This document shows, piece after piece, positions 32,972-44,600 of a stretch of 64,000 bases of DNA. The notes beneath the pieces were generated by a model. That model made no database searches. It was not told where the DNA came from and worked only from the letters and a program-made list of their open reading frames with translations. Where the stretch lies: the NCBI RefSeq assembly GCF_014898055.3, contig NW_023605194.1, forward strand, positions 63,613,361-63,677,360. Direction: 5' to 3'. The first letter of the stretch is position 1, and each line of letters begins with the position of its first letter. The translations under genes were made by a program, and so were the position numbers. The DNA is from Talpa occidentalis (lineage: Eukaryota > Chordata > Mammalia > Eulipotyphla > Talpidae).

Positions 32972-33514
32972 TAGGGTAAATGAATTAATCAGGCTTTTAT
33001 ACCACTAGCCTCTGTTGCTATCACCTGTGGCTTTGATTGTGTTAATGCAGAAAGTGTTTGGGAGCATGGACAAGGGGCCCATGTGCTTGACTGTGGACAC
33101 TTGGAGTATGGGTGTGCAGGCATGTGTAAGTATGCACACCTGAGCCTAGAGGCAGGGATAAAACTGGTGGGCATAAAAGTGTCAGTGGCAACAGTGAGAG
33201 GAGGATAAGTGCTGTGACTACAGAAGAGGTGAGACCATGAGGTGACACAAGAGAGAGAATGCCAGAGAGAGCCCAGAGAAAGAGCATAAAGATTCATGGG
33301 GGAATGGGAGGCTTGGTTGCCTGCTTGCCTCCCAGCACCCTCTGCTGGGCCTGTGCCTGCCTTCTTGCATGCCAGCCTCCCTGCCTGGTGTGCCTGTACA
33401 CCTGGTTCCCTGAGAGAGTGATTAAGGCCTGAAAAATCCACCAAGGGTTCTGAGACGCTCTTTCACCTAGCAGAAAGTGAGCCTGCCCTGTGCATGCTGG
33501 CACTAGAGCAGACA
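32972..33514 (+). mobile_element. solo LTR-like element within old L1
   Basis: The block is 543 bp, bounded by the pentamer ACATA on each side (32967-32971 and 33515-33519). It begins 'tagggtaaatg' and resembles the 60-62.4 kb LTR cluster: 'gggagcatgg', 'acttggagtatgggtgtg', 'catgtgtaagt', 'cacacctgagcc', 'gcctgccctgtgc'. The L1 sequence reads continuously if the block is removed. No coding capacity. Confidence 0.7.
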
Positions 33515-33693
33515 ACATACCAACAGGTTAGAGAAGGAAAAACATGATCATACCATGTTTCACATATAAATTCTTAGAAAAAATCATTTGATAAAGTCTG
33601 ACACATTCATGATAAGAAAAAAAATCTCTCAGCAAACTTGGAGGAACATTTACTCAATCTCACAAAGATCATCTTAAAAAAAAAAACCCTCTA

Positions 33694-33826
33694 GGGCCTC
33701 CCCTGGTGGTGCAGCAGTTGAGCTCTGGGCTGCAACGCTGCCTGCAGCCTCTGCAGTGCTGGTTCGTTACTGGCAGCTGGGAAGGGTCCACAAAACAACA
33801 ATAACAACAACAACAACAACAAAAAA
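33694..33826 (+). mobile_element. 3'-truncated SINE with (CAA)n tail
   Basis: Only the tRNA-like head (33694 to about 33790) is present, from 'gggcctcccctggtggtgcag' to 'gggtccacaaaac'. It is then replaced by a CAA/ACA-rich tail (33796-33826). The flanking 'aaaaaaccctcta' and 'aaaaaacctctag' indicate retroposition of a short RNA rather than later deletion. Confidence 0.8.
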
Positions 33827-34185
33827 CCTCTAGCTAACATCAAGCTTAATGATGAAAAACTAAAACCTTTCCCTCTCAGAATCAGAATGAGGTAAGGATG
33901 TTTGGTCTTAGCTCTTCAGTATAGTATTATAAATTACGTCCATTGTGATAAGGAAACCAGACAGGAAAAGAAGAAATTAACTCTTCTTATTTACAGATAA
34001 TTGATGGTCTGTGTAGAAAATCCCAAGGAATTGACACTAAAAACTTCTAAAATTAATGAGTGAATTTAGTAAAGTTGCAGTATACAAAATCAACAGCAAA
34101 AAGTCAATCTCGTTTTATACACTAATGATGAACCACTAAAAAAATCACTATTGTTTATAATCACTTCAAAAACTATGAAGTACTT

Positions 34186-37100
34186 TTTTCTTTTTTTTAA
34201 TTTAAATTTTATTTTTATATTCCCCTTACAATTACAACCCCCTTATTTTGACCCCAAACCCTCCTTTCCCTGCCCCTCACCCCCCATAGAGTGTCTCTGG
34301 TTTATAGTTGTTTGTTGATTTTGATACTTTCTTTCTTATAGTTATTCTTTTTCCTGGTCCCTTCTTTAAGTTTTCTAGATTCCTGCTAGGAGTGAGACCA
34401 TCTGGTATTTTTCTTTTTCTTTCTGGCTTATTTCGCTGAGCATGATCCCTTCCAGCTCCATCCAAGTTGCTGCAAATTACATGTGTTTATCTTTTTTGAA
34501 TGCTGAGTAATATTCCATGGTGTATATGGACCACATCTTCTTGATCCAGTCATCTATTTTTGGGCATTTGGGTTGTTTCCAAAGCTTAGCTATTGTAAAT
34601 AGAGCTGCTATAAACATAGGGGTGCAGGTGCTCTTTGGAATTGATGTTTCTGTGTCCTTTGGGTAAATACCTAGGAGTGGAATTGCTGGATCATATGGAA
34701 GCTCTATGTTTAGTAATTCAAGAAATCTCCACACAGCTCTCCATAGTGGTTGGACCAGCTTGCACTCCCACCAACAGTGCAGGAGAGTTCCTTTTTCTCC
34801 ACACCTTGCCAACATTTGTTGTTGCTAGTTTTTTTAATATGTGCCATTCTCACTGGTGTAAGATGGTATCTCATTGTAGTTTTGATTTGCATTTCCCTGA
34901 TTACAAGTGATGTTGAACATTTTTTCATATGCCTGTTGGCCATTTGCATTTCTTCTTCAGAGAAGTTTCTTTTTAGCTCTTCTGACCATTTTTTGACTGG
35001 ATTATTTTCTTTGTTGTTATTGAGTCTCATCAGCTCTTTGCAGATTTTTGTGATCAGTCCTTTATCATTAGTGTTGGGTGCAAAAATGTTCTCCCAGTTG
35101 GTGGGGGTTTCTCTTTGTTTTTGTTATTGTCTCTTTTGCTGTGCAGAAGCTCTTTAATTTGATGTAGTCCCAGCTGTTTATCTTTGCCTTCACTATCACT
35201 GCTTTGGGTGATGTGTCTGTAAAGATGTCTTTGATGTGCATATCACGTAGTGTTTCGCCTATATTTCCTTCTATGTATTTTCTGGTTTCAGGTCTTATGT
35301 CTAGTTCTTTAATCCATTTTGAGTTGATTTTTGTGTATGGTGTGAGGTAGTGGTCAAGCTTCATTCTTTTGCATGTAGCGACCCAGTTTTCCCAGCACCA
35401 TTTATTGAACAAACTTTCTTTGCTCCAATGCATAGTCTTTGCTCCTTTGTCAAAGATTAGTTGACCATAAATCTGTGGATTTATTTCTGGATTTTCTATT
35501 TGATTCCATTGGTCTGTATGTCTGTTCTTGTTCCAATACCATGTAGTTTTGATGATTGTGGCTTTGTAGTATAGTTTGAAGTCTGGGAGTGTGATGCCTC
35601 CATTCCCTTCTTTTTTTTTCAGGAGAGCTTTGGCTATTCAGGGTTTTTTGTGATTCCATATGAATTTCATGAATAATTGTTCTATTTCTTTGAAGAATGA
35701 CATTGAAATTTTGATTGGAATAGCATTGAATCTGTATATTGCTTTTGGTAGGATGGCCATTTTAATAATGTTTATTCTTCCTATCCATGAGCAGGGGATG
35801 TCTTTCCGTTTCTTTGTGTCTTCTTCTATTTCTTTTAACAGTGTTTTATAGTTTTCTTTGCATAGGTCCTTTACCTCTTTTGTTAGATTTATTCCCAAAT
35901 ATTTAATTTTTTTGTTTCGATAATAAAAGGGATGGTGTTTTTGATTTCTTCTTCATCAGATTTATTGTTTGTGTATAGGAAGGCTACTGACTTTTGCGTG
36001 TTGATTTTGTATCCTGCCACTTTACTGAACTGATTGATGAGTTGAATTAGTTTTTCTGTGGAGTTTTTGGGGTTCTCTATGTATATTATCATATCATCTG
36101 CAAATAGTGATAGTTTGACTTCTTTTCCTATTTGGATTCCTTGTATGTCTTTCTCTTGTCTTATTGCTCTGGCTAGGACTTCCAGTATTATATTGAAAAG
36201 CAGTGGTAAGAGTGGACATCCTTGTCTTGTTCCAGATCTTAATGGGAATGATTTCAGCTTTTCGCCATTGAGAATGATACTGGCTGTTGGCTTGTCATAT
36301 ATGGCCTTTATGATGTTGAGGTATGTTCCTTGTATCCCAAGAATTTCAAGGGCTTTTATCATGAATGGGTGTTGCACTTTGTCGAAAGCTTTCTCAGCGT
36401 CTACTGATATTATCATATGGTTTTTATATTTCTTTTTGTTGATGTGTTGGATGACCTTGATTGATTTTTGGATGTTGAACCATCCTTGTGTCCCTGGAAT
36501 GAATCCTACTTGGTCGTGGTGAATTATCTTATGGATACATTGTTGGATTCTGATAGCTAAAATTTTATTGAGGATTTTTGCATCAGTGTTCATTAGGGAG
36601 ATTGGCCTGTAGTTTTCCTTTTTTGTGTTGTCCTTGTTCGGTTTTGGTATTAGTGTCTTGTTGGCTTCATAGAATGTGTTTGGTATTGTCCCTTCCTTCT
36701 CAATTTTTTGGAAGAGTTTGTGAAGGATAGGCACTAATTCATCTCTGAATGTTTGGTAGAATTCATTTGTAAATCCATCAGGTCCTGGGCTTTTGTTTTT
36801 GGGGAGATTTTTGATTATCATTTCAATTTCACTGCTTGTAATTGGTCTGTTTAGGTGTTCTATTTCTTCTTTATCTAGCTTTGGGTGATTGTAGAGTTGT
36901 AGGAATTTGTCCATCTCCTCTAGATTGTTGAACTTGTTTCCATATAATTGTTCATAGTAGTTTCTGATTATTCTTTTGATTTCTGCTGTGTCCGTTGTGA
37001 TTTCTCCTCTTTCATTTGTGATCCTGTTTATTTGTGCTTTCTCCCTTTTTTCCTTTGTGAGCCTGGCTAGGGGTTTGTCTATTTTATTGATTTTTTCAAA

Positions 37101-38265
37101 GAACCAGCTCTTGGTTTCATTGATCTTTTGGATTGTTTTTTTAGTTTCAATTTCATTTATTTCTGCTTTGGTTTTTATTATTTCTTTTCTTCTACTGGTA
37201 TTGGGGTTTTTGGTTGTTCTTTTTCTAGATCTTTGAGCTTCGAGATTAGGTTGTTTCTTTGAGTTCTTTCTTGTTTCTTGATGTGAGCTTCTATTGCTAT
37301 ATATTTTCCTCTTATTACTGCTTTTGTTGCTTCCCATACATTTAGGAAATTGGTGTCCTCCTTGTCATTCAATTCAAAGAATTTTTTAATTTCTTCTTTG
37401 ATCTCCTCATTAGTCCAGTGGTCTTCCAGTAGTGTGTTTTTCAATATCCATGAGATAGGAGAGTTCCTTGCCTTCTTTTTATGGTTTATTTCTAGTTTGA
37501 TGCCTTCATGGTCAGAAAGATGGTTGATATGATTTCAATCTTGGTGTGTCTGTTGATGTTTGTCTTGTGCCCCAGTATGTGATCGATCCTGGAGAATGAT
37601 CCGTGTGTGCTTGAGAAAAATGTGTACTCAGATTTTTTTGGGTTTAGTGTTCTATAGATGTCTGTTAAGCCCAAGCACTCTAGATCCTTATTTAGAGCTT
37701 TAGTGTCTTTACTTATTTTTTGTCTCGTTGATCTATCCATTGTTGATAGTGGTGTGTTGAAGTCTCCCACTACGTATGTGTTTTCTCTGATTCTGTTTTC
37801 AAAAATGATAATAGTTGTCTGATATATTTTGGTGCTCCTTCGTTTGGTGAATATATGTTAATGAGTGTTATTTCTTCTGAAGTATTGTCCCCTTGATCAT
37901 AATGTAGTGACCGTTGGGGTCTCTTTTTACCTTTTTGAGTTTGAAATCTGTTTTATCTGATATAAGCATAGCTCTTCCTGCTTTCTTTTTTGTTCCATTT
38001 GCTTGTAGGATTGTTTTCCATCCTTTAACTTTGAGTCTATTTTTATCTTTTGTAGTTAAATGTGTTTCCTGGAGACAGGAAAAGGTTGGGTTTTGTTTCT
38101 TAATCCAGCCTGCGACTCTATGTCTTTTTATTGAAGAGTTTAGTCCATTTACATTTAGAGTTAATATTGATATGTTAGCATCTGTATTTGCCATTGTGTT
38201 TGTCTTTCCTTTGATTTTATTATTTATTCCTTTAGTAACTTTTTTTTTTGGCCTTCTTTCATTGT
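34186..38265 (-). mobile_element. 5'-truncated younger L1
   Basis: 4,080-bp L1 insertion on the minus strand with a perfect 19-bp target duplication (34167-34185 and 38266-38284). It contains a poly(T) (A-tail complement) at 34186-34200, the 3' UTR (to 34374), all of ORF2, and about 70 bp upstream of ORF2. ORF1 and the 5' UTR are missing. It sits inside the old plus-strand L1 in opposite orientation. Confidence 0.97.
34375..38194 (-). pseudogene. L1 ORF2 (endonuclease-reverse transcriptase), broken
   Basis: The start is MANTDANISILTLNVNGLNS at 38194 and the stop (TAG) is at 34375-34377, giving a length of about 1,273 codons, normal for mammalian L1 ORF2. Visible parts: APE-type endonuclease (QETHL near 38070; GDFNTPLSTMDRS near 37760), and RT with [18 protein letters not shown] fingers and a FADD catalytic box at 36093-36104. 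The C-terminal zinc-knuckle-like region ([16 protein letters not shown]) is near 34800-34750. Several frameshifts split it into about eight frames, the longest 482 residues (35889-37337), so no functional protein is expected. In an intact element this protein nicks target DNA and primes cDNA synthesis. Confidence 0.95.
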
Positions 38266-39764
38266 CAAAAACTATGAAGTACTTAGGCATAAAATTAGCA
38301 CAACATGCATAGGACTCAATGTCAGTTAATTCCAAACAGATCAATTATTTCCAAGTTTCCAAATTCATCAATGGGTATGTCAAAATCCTTAACAAGAATT
38401 TTTTTTTTGCAAATACAGACAAGCTTATTTAAAAAAATTATTTGGAAAGAGGTAACTCTAGCACAGCATAAACAATCTTAAAAAGAAAGAATGAAGTGGA
38501 AGGAATCATTCTCCCTGGTATTAAAACTCACATCAAGACAGTGTTCTATCAGCAAAGGGTAGACACAGTGAACCTAGAAATAGACCCATGCTGATAGGCC
38601 CAATTAATCTTTGACAGAAGTACAAAGCCATTTAGTAGAGGAAGTACAGCCTTTTCAACAAATGGCACTAAAGCAGTTGACATTCAAAGCTAAAAATAAT
38701 CTACTTGAGCAAAATTTTATACCTTGTATAAAACCTAACTCAAAATGGATCATGGATATAAATGTAAAACTATAAAACTTAGAAAAAATACAAAAAATTT
38801 TAGACTCTAATGTTAACCCACAGTTCTTAGACTTGATACCAAAAACAATTGGACTTATTCAAAATTTAAAACTTTGTTATGAAAGAAAGCTTTAAGTGGT
38901 TGATGAGACATGCTATAGATTGGGAGAAGATTCATAAACTACATATTTGACAATGGCCAATAGGATCTAAAATAAATAAAGAACTCTCAATACCAATAGT
39001 AAAAAAGAACTGAAATAACCCAATTATAAAATGGGCTGAGCAGATATTTTACAAAAGAGTTTTACATTTTATTTGCATGGCAAATAAACCCATGAAAACA
39101 TGTTCATCATCATTACTCATGAGGGAAATGCAGAGGAAAACTACAATGAAATATCACTATATTCCTTAAAAATTAAAATGGTGGCAGTACCAAAGGCTGA
39201 TGAGGACATGGAGAAGCTGGCTTAAGCATATGTTGCTGGTGAGACTGGGAAATGGTATAATCACTCTAGAAAACAGTTGGGCAGTTTCTTGTAAAATTAG
39301 ACTTGTAATTGTCATGAACTCTTGGAAATTGCACTCATGGACATTTATCTCAGAGAAATTAAGCCATTGTCATACAAAATCTTGTACATGAAAGTTTGCT
39401 AAGGTTTTTTCATAATAACCCCAAACTGGGAACCATTCAGATACCCTTCAACAGGTTTAAACAAACTGCAGGATATCCAAACCATGGAATACAACTCACC
39501 ATTAAAAAGAATCAACAATTGATACATACAACAACTTAGATGGCTCTCCAGGGACTTAGGCTGAGTGGAAAAGCCAATGCCAAAAAGTTATATAACATCA
39601 TGATTCCATTTATATTGGTGGAATGATGAAATGGTAGAAATGGAGAACAGAGATTATTGTTTGCCAAGGTTAAAGAAGGGGCTGTGGATGGGAGGGAAGT
39701 GGGTGTGGTTACAAAGGGTAACATTAGAGGTCCTTGTGAGGATGGAAAAGGTCTGTATCTTTGT

Positions 39765-40130
39765 TTAAAGCTTTTATTGAGGTAACATTGGTTTACAACC
39801 TTTTATCAATTTCAGGCATATAGCATTATAACTCAACATCTCCGTACCTCGCATCATAGTCACCTCCATCAATCCACTACAATCAATCCACTACAATCCA
39901 CACAAATGATCCCCTTTACCAATTTTACCCACCCCCAGCCCCTGTGGCTATTATAAATCAGGCACAGTGTATCCTAACTGTCCAATGTCAACATCCTGGT
40001 TGGGTATTGTACTACAGTTGTGCAAGATGTTGCCATTGGGGAAACCAAAGTAAAGCATATAAGGGACCTCTCTGTATTATTTCTTATAACTACCTGGGAA
40101 TATATAATTATCTCAAAGTTGTTTTTCTTT
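39765..40130. repeat. L1M-type 3'-end debris
   Basis: 'gcttttattgaggtaacattggtttacaacc … ttcaggcatatagcattataactcaacatct' is a reverse-oriented L1M-type 3' UTR (to about 39920). 'gcaagatgttgccattggggaaacc…gggacctctctgtattatttcttataactacc' at 40020-40095 is a plus-oriented ancient repeat end. A 16-bp tandem ('caatccactacaatca') sits at about 39870-39900. Confidence 0.45.
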
Positions 40131-40454
40131 TTTAAGGCCGATATAACTTGCTGAAGTATGCAGCTAGTGGGCCAGAGGGACTGTAAAGAACAGACAGGGT
40201 GGGGCAGGGATCTGTGTCTTGCACAAGAGCAGTCATTTATTGAAAACCCTTTACACAGTAGAGCTGCCCCAGAAAGATAAACATTCAGGCCTGTCCCTGG
40301 TGGCACATGGAGACGCTCAAGAGAAAATGAACTTCAGAACAGTCCTCTTGACCAGATTCTGGCTTGTAGCCCTTTCCCAAAAGCATGTTTTATTTATTTA
40401 TTTTTTTACATGTTCTTTTTTTCATTTAAATTATATATTAATATTACTTTGCCT
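40131..40454. other. no gene seen
   Basis: A/T-rich toward the 3' side. Nothing was recognised. Confidence 0.4.
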
Positions 40455-40655
40455 TTATTTTTTAAATTTTTTTAAATAATAAATTTTATTTTTATATTCC
40501 TCATACAATTGCAACCCCCCCATTCTGACCCCAATCCCTCCCTTCCCGCCCCCCACCCTCCAAAAAGTGTCTCTGGTTCATAGTTTTTTGTTGATTTTGA
40601 TTTTCACTTTCTTATATTCATTTTCCTGGTCCCTTATTTAAGTTTTCTATGCAGG
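40455..40655 (-). mobile_element. truncated L1 3' end
   Basis: This has the same 3'-UTR order as the 34-kb L1: A-tail complement, 'ttatttttatattcctcatacaattgcaaccccccc', 'ccccaatccctcccttcc', 'tgtctctggttcatag', 'cctggtcccttatttaag'. About 200 bp only, so it is a strongly 5'-truncated insertion. Confidence 0.88.
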
Positions 40656-40872
40656 CGATAAAAATAATAGGGTTTCAGAGAAAACCAAATATACTGACAA
40701 TCATTAAAATAGTTCAAAGCAGACTTGAGGCATAGCACTCCATGTGCTTCTTTATTGACATGTTAAATAATGAGATCTGTTGGCAGGTCCAATAGTAAAT
40801 GTTGTCTTTTTGAAGTACTCTTGGGCATAAATGACATTTTAAACATCTGTTATGTTATATGATGTCTTGCAG
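40656..40872. other. spacer, no gene
   Basis: Short unrecognised stretch between two L1 fragments. Confidence 0.35.
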
Positions 40873-41600
40873 GTCTGAACAGACAATTCACCAAAGAGGA
40901 TCTCCAGAATGACAATAAATAGAAGGGAAAACGTTCATCATCACTTTTAATAAGGGAGATGTAGGTCAAAACCACAATGAGAGATCATCTCACAACCATG
41001 AGAATGGTACATATTAAAAAGACCCACAATAACAAGTGCTGGAGAAGATTGGGGGGGGGTGAGGAGACGAGCACTATTACGCAGTCAGTGGGAATGTAAA
41101 CTGGGACAGTGACTTCGGAAGGTCATCAGGATTATCTTTAACCTACACATGGAAATACTTCATGATCCAACAATCTCACTCCTGGGGCTCAATCCAAAGA
41201 ACATGAAACCATCAGCTCAAAAAATTTATGCTCTACAATGTTTATTGCAGCATTACTTTTAATAGCCAAGATTTGGAAAAAAACACCTACGTGCCCACTG
41301 CTAGAGGACTGGATAAAGTCACACAATAGAATACTACTCACCCATGAAGAAAGATGTGATGTTGCCATTTGCAGCAAAATAGAAGGAACTCGAGGGGATT
41401 ATGTGTAGTACAGAAAGTCAGAATCACAAAGGCAAGTCCACAGCCGGTGGTTTGACAAAGCAAACTCTGTATAAAAGCTAGTGAACATCAGTGAATGAAT
41501 GAGGTTTCTGAGGCTAAGCGAGAGAGAGGGGAGGGCAAGAGGGTCTAAGGGTTATAAGGGATAGTAGTGAAAAAAAAAGTTAAAAATATAAATAAAGCAA
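40873..41600 (+). mobile_element. old L1 ORF2 3' end
   Basis: 'cagacaattcaccaaagaggatctcc', 'tgagagatcatctcacaacc', 'ggagaagattggggggg', 'ccaacaatctcactcctggg' and 'gccatttgcagcaaaatagaagg' are the L1 ORF2 C-terminal coding words in order. The frame is decayed and the 3' UTR ends near 41600 in an A-rich stretch. Confidence 0.75.
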
Positions 41601-44600
41601 AGGCATCTCTATATTAAAACAAATATGTGACGCCCTCTGGTGCCAAGCCAGCATCACTGCTTATACTGTTGCCATTTGTGGCCTAAATGCTAAATTTCCA
41701 GTAGATACTCATCTACCTGTAGATGTAATGTTCTTCCCATTGAAGTTCAAGGTACCAATAAATTCCAAAGTTTCAGCAGAAGGGCAGTAGTGAGTGGCCA
41801 TGATATGAGGATTTCTGGGGCAGGAGCCATGGGCCAGAGAGGTCCAGGCTTGGGGAATTGTGGAGTGCTCTCCACAGCCCCCACCCCTGGGGTCAGACCT
41901 GGGCAACTCCACTTGCCCTAGTGAGTGACTTGGCACCTCTGTTTCCTCATCCGTAGTGTCTCATCCCCAGTTTGGGGGTTCAAAGGAGCTAAAACACAGA
42001 TCCATAGAAGCCCTGGATCATTACCTGTGTTCTCATTTTTAGCACAACAAACCATCTGGAATAATATTCCTGTCAACCCTACTGAAGAGGCCTATGGACC
42101 TACTTCGCACAGAGAGGGAAACTGGGGATCAAAGAGGTGGAAGCCGCTGAGTCCAGGCCTTGAGGCTCTCCACTGTGGCTGTTGCTGGTGTCACCAGCTT
42201 GAACACTCATGAAAAGGCTGCCTGCCGTGAGTGACCTGGCCGATGGGGTGGATCTAAGTCAGCCATGATGCTGGAACCCTCCTATGAGTCCCACATGGAC
42301 TTAGGGCATCTTCTTCTTATCCATAAATAAAGCATTACCCAAAGCTGACAGTCCCCCCAAAGCTATTTCGAGTTCCTCAGTTTGTGAGCTATGGCTCCAG
42401 CCTGGGCCAGTTGATCCTCTGGCCTCATGGTTCCTGAGGCCTCCCTGCACTTCAGCCAGCTCTCCAAGCCAGACTTCAACTTGTCGCATTCCTTGTTGTC
42501 CAGGTGATGTTCAGGTGGACACATGAGCTGGTGTCTGCCCATTGCCAAAGGTTAGTGAGGGCCAAAGCCTCCTCCAGCTCCTCAGTCTGTCCCATTGCAG
42601 AAGGCCTTATAGCTTCCCTCCCTGTAAGCTAGTCCCCAATGTGTGCCAGGAGAAGAAAAACAGCCCCTGAGGGTACCCAACCTCCTGGACTTCTACAGTG
42701 CCCCTATAGGGTATCAGTAGGTCACGCTGGGCACTCAACTCAGTTTGTCAGGAGAACCGTCCTTGCCAGCAGGCTGGAGACTGGGGTGACCTTGCCAGGC
42801 CTCTGAAGTAGGATCCACAGAGGGATAAAGGTCTATACTGATTTTTGTATAACAGGACCCTCTGACTGTGTGGTATGAAGGGTCGTGAGAATTAATGACC
42901 CCATGGGACTGCCTTGCATAAATATTTGCAGGGCGATCGATGCTACTTTGTGTGGTGAGAGAGGAAGCAGGTGCTGAGAGCCTCAGGGAATGCCCAGGGA
43001 ATGCAAGAGGGAGATGAGCTCTTTCCTCCTAGTAATTGTGGGGTGAGGGGTAAAGAAGGTCTGGTCATAGATGCAGCCAGTGCCCACAACAGGAGGATCT
43101 CTGGGCAGGAGGCCAGAGCCCCATGACATCATCACTCCTGCAGCCAGCACACCCAGCCAGGTGGCTATGGTGGAAACCTCTGCTGCAGGGTGACACATCT
43201 GCCTAACTCCTCCCAGACCTCCCTTTTGGGGGACTCCTGCTCCCCATCCAGATGCAGCCGCTGTAACTGCTGCTCCCTCTCCCACTTCCCTGCCCCTCCC
43301 CAGCCTGTCCCTGAAGGAAAGACACAGATGTCCTGACACATGGGGAGCCTGGAGAGGGCAAAGTGGTCTCAGTGGCGGCAAGGGGGGACCCAGCTGGGAG
43401 GAGGGATTCTGCACATTCAGCTGGGATCACGATGAGACCACAAGTCTGTGGTGGGCCTGCTGCCGCCACAGTTGGGAAGAGGAGGTGCTTACTCTGGCCC
43501 TGTGCCCGCCCTGGGCAGCAGCTGGTCTCCCTACCACCGCACACAGTAGGCTCTGATTTTAGGATCCCAGGCTGACCCAGTGCTGCTCAATAAAGCGGGC
43601 CAGTGGACACTGGGCTTAGGGCACAGAGAAATGGCCTGAGTTGGCCTCTCCTCTCCTGGTTCTCACTGTGTGGGGGGGACCTGTGGGAGGTTCATGTTGG
43701 AGAGCAAACCAAGATGGAACCCAGGCAGGGGTGGGTGGTGGCATTCATGCTACCTGAGGAGACAAGATTGCTCTAACCTGCTCTACCCGGCCTGTGTTCC
43801 CCAGAGCAGTTCTGGCCTTTTGGGGACATCCGAGAAACATGATCACTTACTATTGTAAGTGCTCACAACCCATTGGGCAATCCACAAAATCACCGCAGCA
43901 AGGAGAGCTAGGCAGCTTGTTTCTCCTGAATACAGGTGAGAAGAACAGAGCCCCAGAGAGGGTCAGTGTTTACCCAAAGTCACGCAGGCAACCCAAACAG
44001 GTAAGATTTAGCACCTCTGAGACCAGCTGTTACATCTTCTCAGAGGGTGGGATGGCTCTGTCTGCAGTGGGGGGCTGGGAAGCTGCGTCAGGGTTTTCAC
44101 CAAAGCAAGCGGGTGGCAGCTCTGGCCGTGTCACCCTGGGAGTATGGACCACCTCTGAATGAGTCTAAATTGGGAAAACAATACATGGATTTTAAAATAT
44201 CATCAGGATTATCTCTGACTATAAACAGTCACAAAGCTAATATTGTACAAACAGAAACATTCTAAAATGCAGCTTAAGAAGCCCTGAGCTATGTGGCTAA
44301 GCCTTTGCCTCTGAGAGCCTTGTTCCTCCTGTGTGTGGAGCTGGCTGAGCCCCAAGGACAGCTAAGTGTGCTTTGGAGATAGCCAGCCACAGCTATTAGC
44401 CCTGAGAAAATCCTAACATTTGCTGCTTATCTTCTGCAGGGAGGCCAAGGGGCAGGTGGGCAGGGCCGTTTTTTCCCCAGTAAGTGAGGCATGAGGGGGC
44501 AGGTGGAACGGAGCAGCAAAAGCTGCCTGACCATTCCCAGGTTGGCTCTGGAAGGCCTTCCCGCTCACCCGGGCCCATTTACTCCTCTGGGCCCTGTGGG

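Larger units (their letters stand above)
32160..39760 (+). mobile_element. old L1 (ORF2 and 3' end), interrupted three times
   Basis: The 32160-32960 part matches the L1 endonuclease-RT linker and RT start ('cctctactgggaatgaaacagg', 'ccagttcctcaaaaaccacacacc'). After an LTR (32972-33514) it continues ('gaaaaaatcatttgataaagtctgacacattcatga') to about 34160. There a truncated SINE and a younger L1 intervene. At 38285 the same frame words continue ('acttaggcataaaattagcacaaca') through the C-terminus and a 3' UTR to about 39760. All frames are broken. The three interruptions mark it as the oldest layer here. Confidence 0.75.

Noticed and set aside
36058..36522. 154-codon plus-strand open frame
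   Set aside because: Antisense to the L1 reverse-transcriptase domain; a shadow frame.
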